The position numbers and the translations under genes were made by a program. From the NCBI RefSeq assembly GCF_051401765.1, contig NW_027480423.1, positions 1 through 64,000 on the forward strand: 64,000 nucleotides of DNA, given 5' to 3'. Origin of the DNA: Calliopsis andreniformis (taxonomy: Eukaryota; Arthropoda; Insecta; Hymenoptera; Andrenidae). The notes under the pieces are model-generated. The model saw nothing but the letters and a program-made list of their open reading frames with translations. It was not told the DNA's origin and did no database searches. Positions 13,522-28,300 of this stretch are shown piece by piece; position 1 is the stretch's first letter; every line of letters starts with the position of its first letter.

Positions 13522-13726
13522 CTACTTTCCGGGGAACCTAGGCTTCGCTCTAGGGTGTTGCTCCACCACATCTAATTGTTACGGACTTAGAAGTCAACGG
13601 CAGAAGCATTAAATACAATATAAATACAACAGCTTTCCCATCGTATAAAATGAATAATTGCAAACAGTGTGAAAGTAATGGTCATAACAGGAATAATTGC
13701 AACCAGTGTGAATGTAATGGAGATTT
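13522..13726 (+). repeat. Aberrant 205-bp monomer, third copy
   Basis: Copy of 830-1034 in the second 12,692-bp unit, with the same joint. Confidence 0.92.
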
Positions 13727-14723
13727 CTACGTTCCGGGCTACCTGCCTTTCACTATATGGCGTTGCACGACCAGATCGAATAGGTAGGGCCTAAGAAGTC
13801 AACGCCAGAAGCATCAAATACAAACTAAATACAACAGTTTTTCCATCGTATAAAACGGATAATTGCAACCAGTGTTAAAGTAATGTTCATTTCTACGTTC
13901 CGGGCACCCTAGGCTTCACTCTAGGGCGTTGCTCCACCAGATCGAATAGTTAGGACCTAAGAAGTCAACTCCAGAAGCATAATATACAATATAAATACAA
14001 CAGTTTTTCCATCGCATAAGGCGAATAATTGCAACCAGTGTGAAAGTTATGGTCATTTCTACGTTCCGTGCAACCTAGGCTTCACTCTAGTGCGTTGTGC
14101 CACCAGATCGAATAGCTAGGGCCTAAGTAGTCAACGACAGAAGCATAAAATGCTATAAAAATACAACAGTCCTTCCATCGTATAACAGGAATAACTGCAA
14201 ACAGTGTGAAAGTACTGGTCATTTCTACGTCCCGGGTAACCTAGGTTTAACTCTAGGGCGTTGCTCCACCAGATCGAATAGCTAGGGACTTAGAAATCAA
14301 CGACAGAAGAATAAAATATAATATAAGTACAACAGTTTTTCCATTGTATAAAACGGATAATTGCAACCAGTGTGAAAGTAATGGTCATTTCTACGTTCCG
14401 GGCAACCTAGGCTTCACTCTAGGGCGTTGCTCCACCACATCGAATAGCTACGGCCTTAGAATTCTACGTCAGAAGCATAAAATACAATATAAATGCAACA
14501 GTTTTTCCATCGTATAAAACGAATAATTGCAACCAGTGTGAAAGTTATGGTCATTTCTACATTCCGAGCAACCTAGGTTTCACTCTAGGGCGTTGCCCCA
14601 CCAGATCGAATAGCTACGGCCTTAGAAGTCAACGCCTGAAGCATAAAACGCAATAAGAAATACAACAGCTTTTTCATCGAGTAACAGGAATAATTGCAAC
14701 CAGTGTGAAAGTAATGGACATTT

Positions 14724-15554
14724 CTACGTTTCGGGCAACCTAGGCTTCACTCTAGGGTGTTGCTCCGCCAGATCGAATAGTTAGGGCCTGAGAATTCAGC
14801 GCCAGAAGCATAAAATACAATAAAAATGCAACAGTTTGTCCATCGTATCACAGGAACAATTGCAACCAGTGTGAAAGTGATGGTCATTTCTACGTTTCGG
14901 GCAACCTAGGCTTCACTCTAGGGCGCTGCTCCGCCAGATCGAATAGTTAGGGCCTGAGAATTCAGCGCCAGAAGCATAAAATACAATATAAATACAACAC
15001 CTTTTCCATCGTATAACAGGAATAGTTGCAACCAGAGTGAAAGGTATGGTCATTTCTACGTTCCGGGCAACCTAGGCTTCACTCTAGGGCGTTGCTCCGC
15101 CAGATGGAATAGCTAGGGCCTTAGAAGTCAATGCCAGAAGCATAAAGTACAATAAAAATGCAACAGTTTGTCCATCGTATAACAGGAACAATTGCAACCA
15201 GTGTGAAAGTGATGGTCATTTCTACGTTTCGGGCCACCTAGGCTTCACTCTACGGTGTTGCTCCGCCAGATCGAATAGTTAGGGCCTGAGAATTCAGCGC
15301 CAGAAGCATAAAATACAATAAAAATGCAACAGTTTGTCCATCGTATAACAGGAACAATTGCAACCAGTGTGAAAGTGATGGTCATTTCTACGTTTCGGGC
15401 AACCTAGGCTTCACTCTAGGTCGTTGCTCCGCCAGATTGAATAGTTAGGGCCTGAGAATTCAGCGCCAGAAGCATAAAATACAATATAAATACAACACCT
15501 TTTCCATCGTATAACAGGAATAGTTGCAACCAGAGTGAAAGGTATTGTCATTTC
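14724..15554 (+). repeat. Local 3-monomer duplication, second long-unit copy
   Basis: Equivalent of 2032-2862 in the second 12,692-bp unit, with the same 498-bp internal period and the same diagnostic AACACCTTTTCC and CTGAGAATTCAGCGCC variants. Confidence 0.83.
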
Positions 15555-15943
15555 TACGTTCCGGGCAACCTAGGCTTCACTCTAGGGCGTCGCTTCTCTA
15601 GATCGAATAGTTAGCGCCATAGAAGTCAGCGGCCGAAACATAAAATACAATAGAGATGCAACAGTTTTACCATCGTATAACAGGAATAACTGCAACCAGT
15701 GTGAAGGTAATGGTCATTTCTACGTTTCGGGCAACATACGCTTCACTCTTGAACGTTGCCTCACGAGATCGAATAGCTAGGACCTTAGAAGGCAACGCCA
15801 GAAGCATAAAATACAAATTAAATAGAACAGTTTTCCATTGTATAAAACGAATAATTGCAACCAGTGTGAAAGTTATGTTAATTTCTACGTTCCGGGCAAC
15901 CTAGGCTTCACTCTATGGCGTTGCTCCACCAGATCGTATAGTT

Positions 15944-18765
15944 AGGGCCTAAGAAGTCAACGCCAGAAGCACCAAATACAAAATAAATACAACTGTTTTT
16001 CCATCGTATAAAACGAATAATAGCAACCAGTGTGAAAGTAATGGTCATTTCTACTCTCCGGGCACCCTAGGCTTAACTCTAGGGCGTTGCTCCACCACAC
16101 CGAATTGCTACGGCATTAGAATTCAACGCCAGAAGCATTAAATACAATATAAATACAACAGCTTTTCCATCGTATAAAATGAATAATTGCAACCAGTGTG
16201 AAAGTAATGTTCATTTCTACGTTCCGGGCACCCTACGCTTCACTCTAGGGCGTTGCTCCACCAGATCGAATAGTTAGGACCTAAGAAGTCAACTCCAGAA
16301 GCATAATATACAATATAAATACAACAGTTTTTCCATCGCATAAGGCGAATAATTGCAACCAGTGTGAAATTAATGGCCATTTCTACGTTCCGGCCAACCT
16401 AGGCTTCACTCAAGGGCGTTGCTCCGCCACATCGAATAGCTACGGCCTTAGAAGTCAACGCCTGAAGCATAGAACGCAATAAGAAATACAACAGCTTTTT
16501 CATCGAGTAACAGGAATAATTGCAACAAGCGTGAAGGTAATGGTCATTTCTACGTACCGGGCAACCTAGGCTTCACTCTAGGGCGTTGCTCCACCAGATC
16601 GAATAGTAAGGGGCTTAGAAGTCAACGCCAGAAGCATAAAATACAATAAAGATGCAACAGCTTTTCCATCGTATAGAACGAATAATTGCAACCAGTGTGA
16701 AAGTAATGGTCATTTCTACGTTCCGGCCAACCTAGGCTTCACTCTAGGGCGTTGCTCCACCAGATCGAATAGCTAGGGACTTAGAATTAAACGCCAGAAG
16801 CATAAAATACAATAAAAATACAACTGTTTTTCCATCGTATAACAGGAATAATTACAACCAGTGTGAAAGTAATGTTCATTTCTGCGTTCCGGGCCACCTA
16901 CGTTTCACTCTATGGCGTTGCTCCACCAGATCGAATAGTTAGGGCCTAAGGAGTCAAGGCCAGAAGCATAAAATACAATATAAATACAACAGTTTTTCCA
17001 TTGTATAAAACGAGTAATTGCAACCAGTGTGAAGGTTATGGTCATTTCTACGTTCCGGGTAACATAGGCTTCACTCTTGGACGTTGCCCCACCAGATCGA
17101 ATAGCTAGGCCCTTAGAAGTCGAAGCCAGAAGCAGAAAATACAATAAAAATGCAACAGTTTTTCCGTCGTATAGCATGAATAATTGCAACCAGTGTGAAA
17201 GTAATGATCATTTCGGCGTTTCGGGCGTCCTAGACTTAACTCTGAGGCATTGCTCCACCACATCGAATAGTTAGGGCCTAAGAAGTCAACGCCAAAACCA
17301 TAAAATACAATACAAATACAACAGCTTTTCCATGGTATAAAACGAATAATTGCAATCAGTATGAAAGTTATCTCATTTCTACGTTTCGGACATCCTACAC
17401 TTAACTCTGAGGCATTGCTCTACCAGATCGAATACGTTGGGACTTAGAAGTCAACGCCAGAAGCATAAAATACGATATAGATACAACAGTTTTTCTATCG
17501 TATAAAACGAATATTTGCAACCAGTGTGAAAGTAATGGCCATTTCTACGTTCCGGGCACTCTAGGCTTCGCCCTAGGGCGTTGCTCCACCAGGTCGAATA
17601 GCTAGGGACTTAGAGGTCAACGCCAAGAGTATAAAATACAATAAAAACACATCGGTCTTTCCATCGTATAACCGGAATAATTGCAAGCAGTGTGAAAGTA
17701 ATGTGCATTTCTACGTTCCGGGCAGCCTATGCTTCACTCTAGGGCGTTGCTCCACCACATCGAATAGCTACGACCTTAGAAGTCAACGCCCAAAGCATAA
17801 AATACAATAAGAGTACAACAGTTTTTCCATCGTATAAAAAGAATAATTGCAACCAGTGTGAATGTAATGGTCATTTCTACGTTTCGGGCAACATACGCTT
17901 CACTCTTGGACGCTGCGCCCGAGATCGAATAGCTAGGATCTTAGAAGTCAATGCCAGAAGCATAAAATACAATAAAAATACAGCAGTTTTTCCATCGTAT
18001 AGCATGAATAATTGCAACCAGTGTGAAAGTAATGGTCATTTCTACGTTCCGGGCAACCTAGGCTTCACTCTAGGTCGTTGCTCCACAACATCGAATAGTT
18101 AGGGCCTTAGTAGTCGATGCCCGAAGCATAAAATACAATATAAATACAACAGTTTTTCCATCGTATAAAGCAAATAATTGCAACCAGTGTGAAAGTTATG
18201 GTCATTTCTACGATCCGGGCAAACTAGGCTGCACCCTAGTGCGTTGTGCCACCAGATCGAATAGTTAGGGCCTAAGAAGTCAACGCCGGAGGCATAAAAT
18301 ACGATATAAGTACAAAATTTTTTTCATCGTATAAAACGAGTAATTGCAACCAGTTTGAAAGTAATGGACATTTCTACGTTCCGGGCACCCTATGCTTCGC
18401 CCTAGGGCGTTGTTCCACCAGATCGAACAGCTAAGGACTCGGAGGTCAACGACAGAAGCAAAAAATACAATAAAAATACAACAGTTCTTCCATCGTATAC
18501 CAGGAATTATTGCAAACAGTGTGAAAGTAATGGGCATTTCTACGTTCCGTGCAACCTAGGCTTCACTCTGGGGCGTTGGTCCACCAGATCGAATTGTTTG
18601 GACCCAAGGAGTCAACGCCAAGAAGCATAAAATACTATAAAAATACAACAGTCCTTCCATCGTATAACAGGAATAATTGCAACCAGTGTGAATGTTATGG
18701 TCATTCCTACGTTGCGGGCAACCTAGGCTTCCCTTTAGGGTGTTGCTCCACCAGATCGGATAGCT
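15944..18765 (+). repeat. 17-monomer unit in long-unit copy 2, first
   Basis: Position-for-position equivalent of 3252-6073 shifted by 12,692. It carries the only difference noticed in this stretch, G at 16472 within the CATAGAACGCAAT string. Confidence 0.92.
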
Positions 18766-21587
18766 AGGGCCTAAGAAGTCAACGCCAGAAGCACCAAATA
18801 CAAAATAAATACAACTGTTTTTCCATCGTATAAAACGAATAATAGCAACCAGTGTGAAAGTAATGGTCATTTCTACTCTCCGGGCACCCTAGGCTTAACT
18901 CTAGGGCGTTGCTCCACCACACCGAATTGCTACGGCATTAGAATTCAACGCCAGAAGCATTAAATACAATATAAATACAACAGCTTTTCCATCGTATAAA
19001 ATGAATAATTGCAACCAGTGTGAAAGTAATGTTCATTTCTACGTTCCGGGCACCCTACGCTTCACTCTAGGGCGTTGCTCCACCAGATCGAATAGTTAGG
19101 ACCTAAGAAGTCAACTCCAGAAGCATAATATACAATATAAATACAACAGTTTTTCCATCGCATAAGGCGAATAATTGCAACCAGTGTGAAATTAATGGCC
19201 ATTTCTACGTTCCGGCCAACCTAGGCTTCACTCAAGGGCGTTGCTCCGCCACATCGAATAGCTACGGCCTTAGAAGTCAACGCCTGAAGCATAAAACGCA
19301 ATAAGAAATACAACAGCTTTTTCATCGAGTAACAGGAATAATTGCAACAAGCGTGAAGGTAATGGTCATTTCTACGTACCGGGCAACCTAGGCTTCACTC
19401 TAGGGCGTTGCTCCACCAGATCGAATAGTAAGGGGCTTAGAAGTCAACGCCAGAAGCATAAAATACAATAAAGATGCAACAGCTTTTCCATCGTATAGAA
19501 CGAATAATTGCAACCAGTGTGAAAGTAATGGTCATTTCTACGTTCCGGCCAACCTAGGCTTCACTCTAGGGCGTTGCTCCACCAGATCGAATAGCTAGGG
19601 ACTTAGAATTAAACGCCAGAAGCATAAAATACAATAAAAATACAACTGTTTTTCCATCGTATAACAGGAATAATTACAACCAGTGTGAAAGTAATGTTCA
19701 TTTCTGCGTTCCGGGCCACCTACGTTTCACTCTATGGCGTTGCTCCACCAGATCGAATAGTTAGGGCCTAAGGAGTCAAGGCCAGAAGCATAAAATACAA
19801 TATAAATACAACAGTTTTTCCATTGTATAAAACGAGTAATTGCAACCAGTGTGAAGGTTATGGTCATTTCTACGTTCCGGGTAACATAGGCTTCACTCTT
19901 GGACGTTGCCCCACCAGATCGAATAGCTAGGCCCTTAGAAGTCGAAGCCAGAAGCAGAAAATACAATAAAAATGCAACAGTTTTTCCGTCGTATAGCATG
20001 AATAATTGCAACCAGTGTGAAAGTAATGATCATTTCGGCGTTTCGGGCGTCCTAGACTTAACTCTGAGGCATTGCTCCACCACATCGAATAGTTAGGGCC
20101 TAAGAAGTCAACGCCAAAACCATAAAATACAATACAAATACAACAGCTTTTCCATGGTATAAAACGAATAATTGCAATCAGTATGAAAGTTATCTCATTT
20201 CTACGTTTCGGACATCCTACACTTAACTCTGAGGCATTGCTCTACCAGATCGAATACGTTGGGACTTAGAAGTCAACGCCAGAAGCATAAAATACGATAT
20301 AGATACAACAGTTTTTCTATCGTATAAAACGAATATTTGCAACCAGTGTGAAAGTAATGGCCATTTCTACGTTCCGGGCACTCTAGGCTTCGCCCTAGGG
20401 CGTTGCTCCACCAGGTCGAATAGCTAGGGACTTAGAGGTCAACGCCAAGAGTATAAAATACAATAAAAACACATCGGTCTTTCCATCGTATAACCGGAAT
20501 AATTGCAAGCAGTGTGAAAGTAATGTGCATTTCTACGTTCCGGGCAGCCTATGCTTCACTCTAGGGCGTTGCTCCACCACATCGAATAGCTACGACCTTA
20601 GAAGTCAACGCCCAAAGCATAAAATACAATAAGAGTACAACAGTTTTTCCATCGTATAAAAAGAATAATTGCAACCAGTGTGAATGTAATGGTCATTTCT
20701 ACGTTTTGGGCAACATACGCTTCACTCTTGGACGCTGCGCCCGAGATCGAATAGCTAGGATCTTAGAAGTCAATGCCAGAAGCATAAAATACAATAAAAA
20801 TACAGCAGTTTTTCCATCGTATAGCATGAATAATTGCAACCAGTGTGAAAGTAATGGTCATTTCTACGTTCCGGGCAACCTAGGCTTCACTCTAGGTCGT
20901 TGCTCCACAACATCGAATAGTTAGGGCCTTAGTAGTCGATGCCCGAAGCATAAAATACAATATAAATACAACAGTTTTTCCATCGTATAAAGCAAATAAT
21001 TGCAACCAGTGTGAAAGTTATGGTCATTTCTACGATCCGGGCAAACTAGGCTGCACCCTAGTGCGTTGTGCCACCAGATCGAATAGTTAGGGCCTAAGAA
21101 GTCAACGCCGGAGGCATAAAATACGATATAAGTACAAAATTTTTTTCATCGTATAAAACGAGTAATTGCAACCAGTTTGAAAGTAATGGACATTTCTACG
21201 TTCCGGGCACCCTATGCTTCGCCCTAGGGCGTTGTTCCACCAGATCGAACAGCTAAGGACTCGGAGGTCAACGACAGAAGCAAAAAATACAATAAAAATA
21301 CAACAGTTCTTCCATCGTATACCAGGAATTATTGCAAACAGTGTGAAAGTAATGGGCATTTCTACGTTCCGTGCAACCTAGGCTTCACTCTGGGGCGTTG
21401 GTCCACCAGATCGAATTGTTTGGACCCAAGGAGTCAACGCCAAGAAGCATAAAATACTATAAAAATACAACAGTCCTTCCATCGTATAACAGGAATAATT
21501 GCAACCAGTGTGAATGTTATGGTCATTCCTACGTTCCGGGCAACCTAGGCTTCCCTTTAGGGTGTTGCTCCACCAGATCGGATAGCT
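18766..21587 (+). repeat. 17-monomer unit in long-unit copy 2, second
   Basis: Equivalent of 6074-8895 shifted by 12,692. It keeps the private T of that copy (20707 corresponds to 8015). It carries C at 21536 where the other three copies have G (6022, 8844, 18714). The internal 17-monomer duplication therefore happened before the 12,692-bp duplication. Confidence 0.92.
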
Positions 21588-24500
21588 AGGGCCTTAGAAG
21601 TCAACGCCAGAAGCATAAAGTACAATAAAAATGCAACAGTTTGTCCATCGTATGACAGGAACAATTGCAACCAGTGTGAAAGTGATGGTCATTTCTACGT
21701 TTCGGGCAACCTAGGCTTCACTCTAATGCGTTGCTCCGACAGATCGAATAGTTAGGGCCTCAGAAGTCAACACCAGAAGCATAAAATACAGTATAAATAT
21801 AACAGTTTTCCATTGTATAAAACGAACAATTGCAACCAGTGTGAAAGTTATGTTAATTTCAACGTTCCGGGCAACCTAGGCTTCACTCTATGGCGTTGCT
21901 CCACCAGAACGAATAGTTAGGGCCTAAAAAGTCAACGCCAGAATCACCAAATACAAAATAAATACAACTGTTTTTCCATCGTATAAAACAAATAATTGCA
22001 ACCAGTTTGAAAGTAATGGTCATTTCTACTTTCCGGGCACCCTAGGCTTCACTCTAGGGCGTTGCTCCACCACACCGAATAGCTACGGCATTAGAATTCA
22101 ACGCCAGAAGCATTAAATACAATATAAATACAACAGCTTTTCCATCGTATAAAATGAATAATTGCAACCAGTGTGAAAGTAATGGTCATTTCTACCTTCC
22201 GCGCAACCTGGGCTTCACTATAGGGCGTTGCTCCACCAGATCGAATAGCTAGGGACTTAGAATTCAACGCCAGGAGCGTAAAATACAATAAAAATACAAC
22301 AGTTTTTCCATCGTATAGCAGGAATAATTGCAACTGGTGTGAATATAATGGTCATTTCTACGTTCCGGGCAACCTACGTTTCACTCTATGGCGTTGCTCC
22401 ACCAGATGGAATAGTTATGGCCTAAGAAGTCAACGCCAGAAGCACCAAATACATAATAAATACAACAGTTTTTTCATCGTATAAAACGAATAATTGCAAC
22501 CAGTATGAAAGTTATGGTCATTTCTACTTTCCGGGCAACCTAGGCTTCGCTCTAGGGTGTTGCTCCACCACATCTAATTGTTACGGACTTAGAAGTCAAC
22601 GGCAGAAGCATTAAATACAATATAAATACAACAGCTTTCCCATCGTATAAAATGAATAATTGCAAACAGTGTGAAAGTAATGGTCATAACAGGAATAATT
22701 GCAACCAGTGTGAATGTAATGGAGATTTCTACGTTCCGGGCTACCTGCCTTTCACTATATGGCGTTGCACGACCAGATCGAACAGGTAGGGCCTAAGAAG
22801 TCAACGCCAGAAGCATCAAATACAAACTAAATACAACAGTTTTTCCATCGTATAAAACGGATAATTGCAACCAGTGTTAAAGTAATGTTCATTTCTACGT
22901 TCCGGGCACCCTAGGCTTCACTCTAGGGCGTTGCTCCACCAGATCGAATAGTTAGGACCTAAGAAGTCAACTCCAGAAGCATAATATACAATATAAATAC
23001 AACAGTTTTTCCATCGCATAAGGCGAATAATTGCAACCAGTGTGAAAGTTATGGTCATTTCTACGTTCCGTGCAACCTAGGCTTCACTCTAGTGCGTTGT
23101 GCCACCAGATCGAATAGCTAGGGCCTAAGTAGTCAACGACAGAAGCATAAAATACTATAAAAATACAACAGTCCTTCAATCGTATAACAGGAATAATTGC
23201 AACCAGTGTGAAAGTAATGGTCATTTCTACGTCCCGGGCAACCTAGGTTTCGCTCTAGGGTGTTGCTCCACCAGATCCAATAGCTAGGGACTTCTGACGT
23301 CAGCGCCAGAAGCATAAAATATAATAAAAATACAACAGTTGTTTCATCGTATAACAGGAATAATTGCAACCAGTGTGAAAGTAATGGCCATTTCTACGTT
23401 CCGGCCAACCTAGGCTTCACTCTAGGGCGTTGCTCCACCAGATCGAATAGCTAGGAACTTAGAATTAAACGCCAGAAGCATAAAATACAATAAAAATACA
23501 ACTGTTTTTCCATCGTATAACAGGAATAATTACAACCAGTGTGAAAGTAATGTACATTTCTGCGTTCCGGGCCACCTACGTTTCACTCTATGGCGTTGCT
23601 CCACCAGATCGAATAGTCAGGGCCTAAGGAGTCAAGGCCAGAAGCATAAAATACAATATAAATACAACAGTTTTTCCATTGTATAAAACGAGTAATTGCA
23701 ACCAGTGTGAAGGTTATGGTCATTTCTACGTTCCGGGCAACATAGGCTTCACTCTTGGACGTTGCCCCACCAGATCGAATAGCTAGGCCCTTAGAAGTCG
23801 AAGCCAGAAGCAGAAAATACAATAAAAATGCAACAGTTTTTCCGTCGTATAGCAGGAATAATTGCAACCAGTGTGAAAGTAATGATCATTTCGGCGTTTC
23901 GGGCATCCTAGACTTAACTCTGAGGCATTGCTCCACCACATCGAATAGTTAGGGCCTAAGAAGTCAACGCCAGAACCATAAAATACAATACAAATACAAC
24001 AGCTTTTCCATGGTATAAAACGAATAATTGCAATCAGTATGAAAGTTATCTCATTTCTACGTTTCGGACATCCTACACTTAACTCTGAGGCATTGCTCTG
24101 CCAGATCGAATACGTTGGGACTTAGAAGTCAACGCCAGAAGCATAAAATACGATATAGATACAACAGTTTTTCCATCGTATAAAAGGAATATTTGCAACC
24201 AGTGTGAAAGTAATGGCCATTTCTACGTTCCGGGCACCCTAGGCTTCGCCCTAGGGCGTTGCTCCACCAGGTCGAATAGCTAGGGACTTAGAGGTCAACG
24301 CCAAGAGTATAAAATACAATAAAAACACATCGGTCTTTCCATCGTATAACAGGAATAATTGCAAGCAGTGTGAAAGTAATGTGCATTTCTACGTTCCGGG
24401 CAGCCTATGCTTCACTCTAGGGCGTTGCTCCACCACATCGAATAGCTACGACCTTAGAAGTCAACGTCCAAAGCATAAAATACAATAAGAGTACAACAGT

Positions 24501-25384
24501 TTTTCCATCGTATAAAAAGAATAATTGCAACCAGTGTGAATGTAATGGTCATTTCTACGTTTCGGGCAACATACGCTTCACTCTTGGACGCTGCGCCCGA
24601 GATCGAATAGCTAGGATCTTAGAAGTCAATGCCAGAAGCATAAAATACAATAAAAATACAGCAGCTTTTCCATCGTATAGCATGAATAATTGCAACCAGT
24701 GTGAAAGTAATGGTCATTTCTACGTTCCGGGCAACCTAGGCTTCACTCTAGGTCGTTGCTCCACAACATCGAATAGTTAGGGCCTTAGTAGTCGACGCCC
24801 GAAGCATAAAATACAATATAAATACAACAGTTTTTCCATCGTATAAAGCAAATAATTGCAACCAGTGTGAAAGTTATGGTCATTTCTACGATCCGGGCAA
24901 ACTAGGCTGCACTCTAGTGCGTTGTGCCACCAGATCGAATAGTTAGGGCCTAACAAGTCAACGCCGGAAGCATAAAATACGATATAAGTACAAAATTTTT
25001 TTCATCGTATAAAACGAGTAATTGCAACCAGTTTGAAAGTAATGGACATTTCTACGTTCCGGGCACCCTATGCTTCGCCCTAGGGCGTTGTTCCACCAGA
25101 TCGAACAGCTAAGGACTCGGAGGTCAACGACAGAAGCAAAAAATACAATAAAAATACAACAGTTCTTCCAACGTATACCAGGAATTATTGCAACCAGTGT
25201 GAAAGTAATGGGCTTTTCTACGTTCCGTGCAACCTAGGCTTCACTCTGGGGCGTTGGTCCACCTGATCGAATTGTTTGGACCCAAGGAGTCAACGCCAAG
25301 AAGCATAAAATACTATAAAAATACAACAGTCCTTCCATCGTATAACAGGAATAATTGCAACCAGTGTGAATGTTATGGTCATTC
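21588..25384 (+). repeat. Tail block of long unit, copy 2
   Basis: Equivalent of 8896-12692 at offset 12,692. Four of the six noted substitutions between the long copies fall here (23618, 24186, 24467, 24954). Confidence 0.85.
22524..22728 (+). repeat. Aberrant 205-bp monomer, fourth copy
   Basis: Copy of 9832-10036 in the second 12,692-bp unit, with the same joint. Confidence 0.92.
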
Positions 25385-28300
25385 CTACGTTCCGGGCAAC
25401 CTAGGCTTCCCTTTAGGGTGTTGCTCCACCAGATCGAATTGCTAGGGCCTTAGAAGTCAACGCCAGAAGCATAAAGTACAATAAAAATGCAACAGTTTGT
25501 CCATCGTATGACAGGAACAATTGCAACCAGCGTGAAAGTGATGGTCATTTCTACGTTTCGGGCAACCTAGGCTTCACTCTAGGGCGTTGCTCCGCCAGAT
25601 CGAATAGTTAGGGCCTTAGAAGTCAACACCAGAAGCATAAAATACAGTATAAATATAACAGTTTTCCATTGTATAAAACGAACAATTGCAACCAGTGTGA
25701 AAGTTATGTTAATTTCTACGTTCCGGGCAACCTAGGATTCACTCTATGGCGTTGCTCCACCAGAACGAATAGTTAGGGCCTAAAAAGTCAACGCCAGAAG
25801 CATTAAATACAATATAAATACAACAGCTTTTCCATCGTATAAAATGAATAGTTGCAAACATTGTGAAAGTAATGGTCATTTCTACCTTCCGCGCAACCTG
25901 GGCTTCACTATAGGGCGTTGCTCCACCAGATCGAATAGCTAGGGACTTAGAATTCAACGCCAGGAGCGTAAAATACAATAAAAATACAACAGTTTTTCCA
26001 TCGTATAGCAGGAATAATTGCAACTGGTGTGAATATAATGGTCATTTCTACGTTCCGGGCAACCTACGTTTCACTCTATGGCGTTGCTCCACCAGATGGA
26101 ATAGTTATGGCCTAAGAAGTCAACGCCAGAAGCACCAAATACATAATAAATACAACAGTTTTTTCATCGTATAAAACGAATAATTGCAACCAGTATGAAA
26201 GTTATGGTCATTTCTACTTTCCGGGCAACCTAGGCTTCGCTCTAGGGTGTTGCTCCACCACATCTAATTGTTACGGACTTAGAAGTCAACGGCAGAAGCA
26301 TTAAATACAATATAAATACAACAGCTTTCCCATCGTATAAAATGAATAATTGCAAACAGTGTGAAAGTAATGGTCATAACAGGAATAATTGCAACCAGTG
26401 TGAATGTAATGGAGATTTCTACGTTCCGGGCTACCTGCCTTTCACTATATGGCGTTGCACGACCAGATCGAATAGGTAGGGCCTAAGAAGTCAACGCCAG
26501 AAGCATCAAATACAAACTAAATACAACAGTTTTTCCATCGTATAAAACGGATAATTGCAACCAGTGTTAAAGTAATGTTCATTTCTACGTTCCGGGCACC
26601 CTAGGCTTCACTCTAGGGCGTTGCTCCACCAGATCGAATAGTTAGGACCTAAGAAGTCAACTCCAGAAGCATAATATACAATATAAATACAACAGTTTTT
26701 CCATCGCATAAGGCGAATAATTGCAACCAGTGTGAAAGTTATGGTCATTTCTACGTTCCGTGCAACCTAGGCTTCACTCTAGTGCGTTGTGCCACCAGAT
26801 CGAATAGCTAGGGCCTAAGTAGTCAACGACAGAAGCATAAAATACTATAAAAATACAACAGTCCTTCAATCGTATAACAGGAATAATTGCAACCAGTGTG
26901 AAAGTAATGGTCATTTCTACGCCCCGGGCAACCTAGGTTTCGCTCTGGGGTGTTGCTCCACCAGATCCAATAGCTAGGGACTTCTGACGTCAGCGCCAGA
27001 AGCATAAAATATAATAAAAATACAACAGTTGTTTCATCGTATAACAGGAATAATTGCAACCAGTGTGAAAGTAATGGCCATTTCTACGTTCCGGCCAACC
27101 TAGGCTTCACTCTAGGGCGTTGCTCCACCAGATCGAATAGCTAGGAACTTAGAATTAAACGCCAGAAGCATAAAATACAATAAAAATACAACTGTTTTTC
27201 CATCGTATAACAGGAATAATTACAACCAGTGTGAAAGTAATGTACATTTCTGCGTTCCGGGCCACCTACGTTTCACTCTATGGCGTTGCTCCACCAGATC
27301 GAATAGTTAGGGCCTAAGGAGTCAAGGCCAGAAGCATAAAATACAATATAAATACAACAGTTTTTCCATTGTATAAAACGAGTAATTGCAACCAGTGTGA
27401 AGGTTATGGTCATTTCTACGTTCCGGGCAACATAGGCTTCACTCTTGGACGTTGCCCCACCAGATCGAATAGCTAGGCCCTTAGAAGTCGAAGCCAGAAG
27501 CAGAAAATACAATAAAAATGCAACAGTTTTTCCGTCGTATAGCAGGAATAATTGCAACCAGTGTGAAAGTAATGATCATTTCGGCGTTTCGGGCATCCTA
27601 GACTTAACTCTGAGGCATTGCTCCACCACATCGAATAGTTAGGGCCTAAGAAGTCAACGCCAGAACCATAAAATACAATACAAATACAACAGCTTTTCCA
27701 TGGTATAAAACGAATAATTGCAATCAGTATGAAAGTTATCTCATTTCTACGTTTCGGACATCCTACACTTAACTCTGAGGCATTGCTCTGCCAGATCGAA
27801 TACGTTGGGACTTAGAAGTCAACGCCAGAAGCATAAAATACGATATAGATACAACAGTTTTTCCATCGTATAAAACGAATATTTGCAACCAGTGTGAAAG
27901 TAATGGCCATTTCTACGTTCCGGGCACCCTAGGCTTCGCCCTAGGGCGTTGCTCCACCAGGTCGAATAGCTAGGGACTTAGAGGTCAACGCCAAGAGTAT
28001 AAAATACAATAAAAACACATCGGTCTTTCCATCGTATAACAGGAATAATTGCAAGCAGTGTGAAAGTAATGTGCATTTCTACGTTCCGGGCAGCCTATGC
28101 TTCACTCTAGGGCGTTGCTCCACCACATCGAATAGCTACGACCTTAGAAGTCAACGCCCAAAGCATAAAATACAATAAGAGTACAACAGTTTTTCCATCG
28201 TATAAAAAGAATAATTGCAACCAGTGTGAATGTAATGGTCATTTCTACGTTTCGGGCAACATACGCTTCACTCTTGGACGCTGCGCCCGAGATCGAATAG

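Larger units (their letters stand above)
12693..25384 (+). repeat. Long-range repeat unit, copy 2 (12,692 bp)
   Basis: Near-perfect copy of 1-12692. Differences noticed by eye are single substitutions at 16472 (G for A at 3780), 21536 (C for G at 8844), 23618 (C for T at 10926), 24186 (G for C at 11494), 24467 (T for C at 11775) and 24954 (C for G at 12262). No indel was noticed, since offsets stay at 12,692 from the first to the last landmark. That is roughly 99.95% identity if no others were missed. By contrast, neighbouring monomers within a copy often differ at many sites, so the duplication is much younger than the monomers it contains. Confidence 0.95.
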
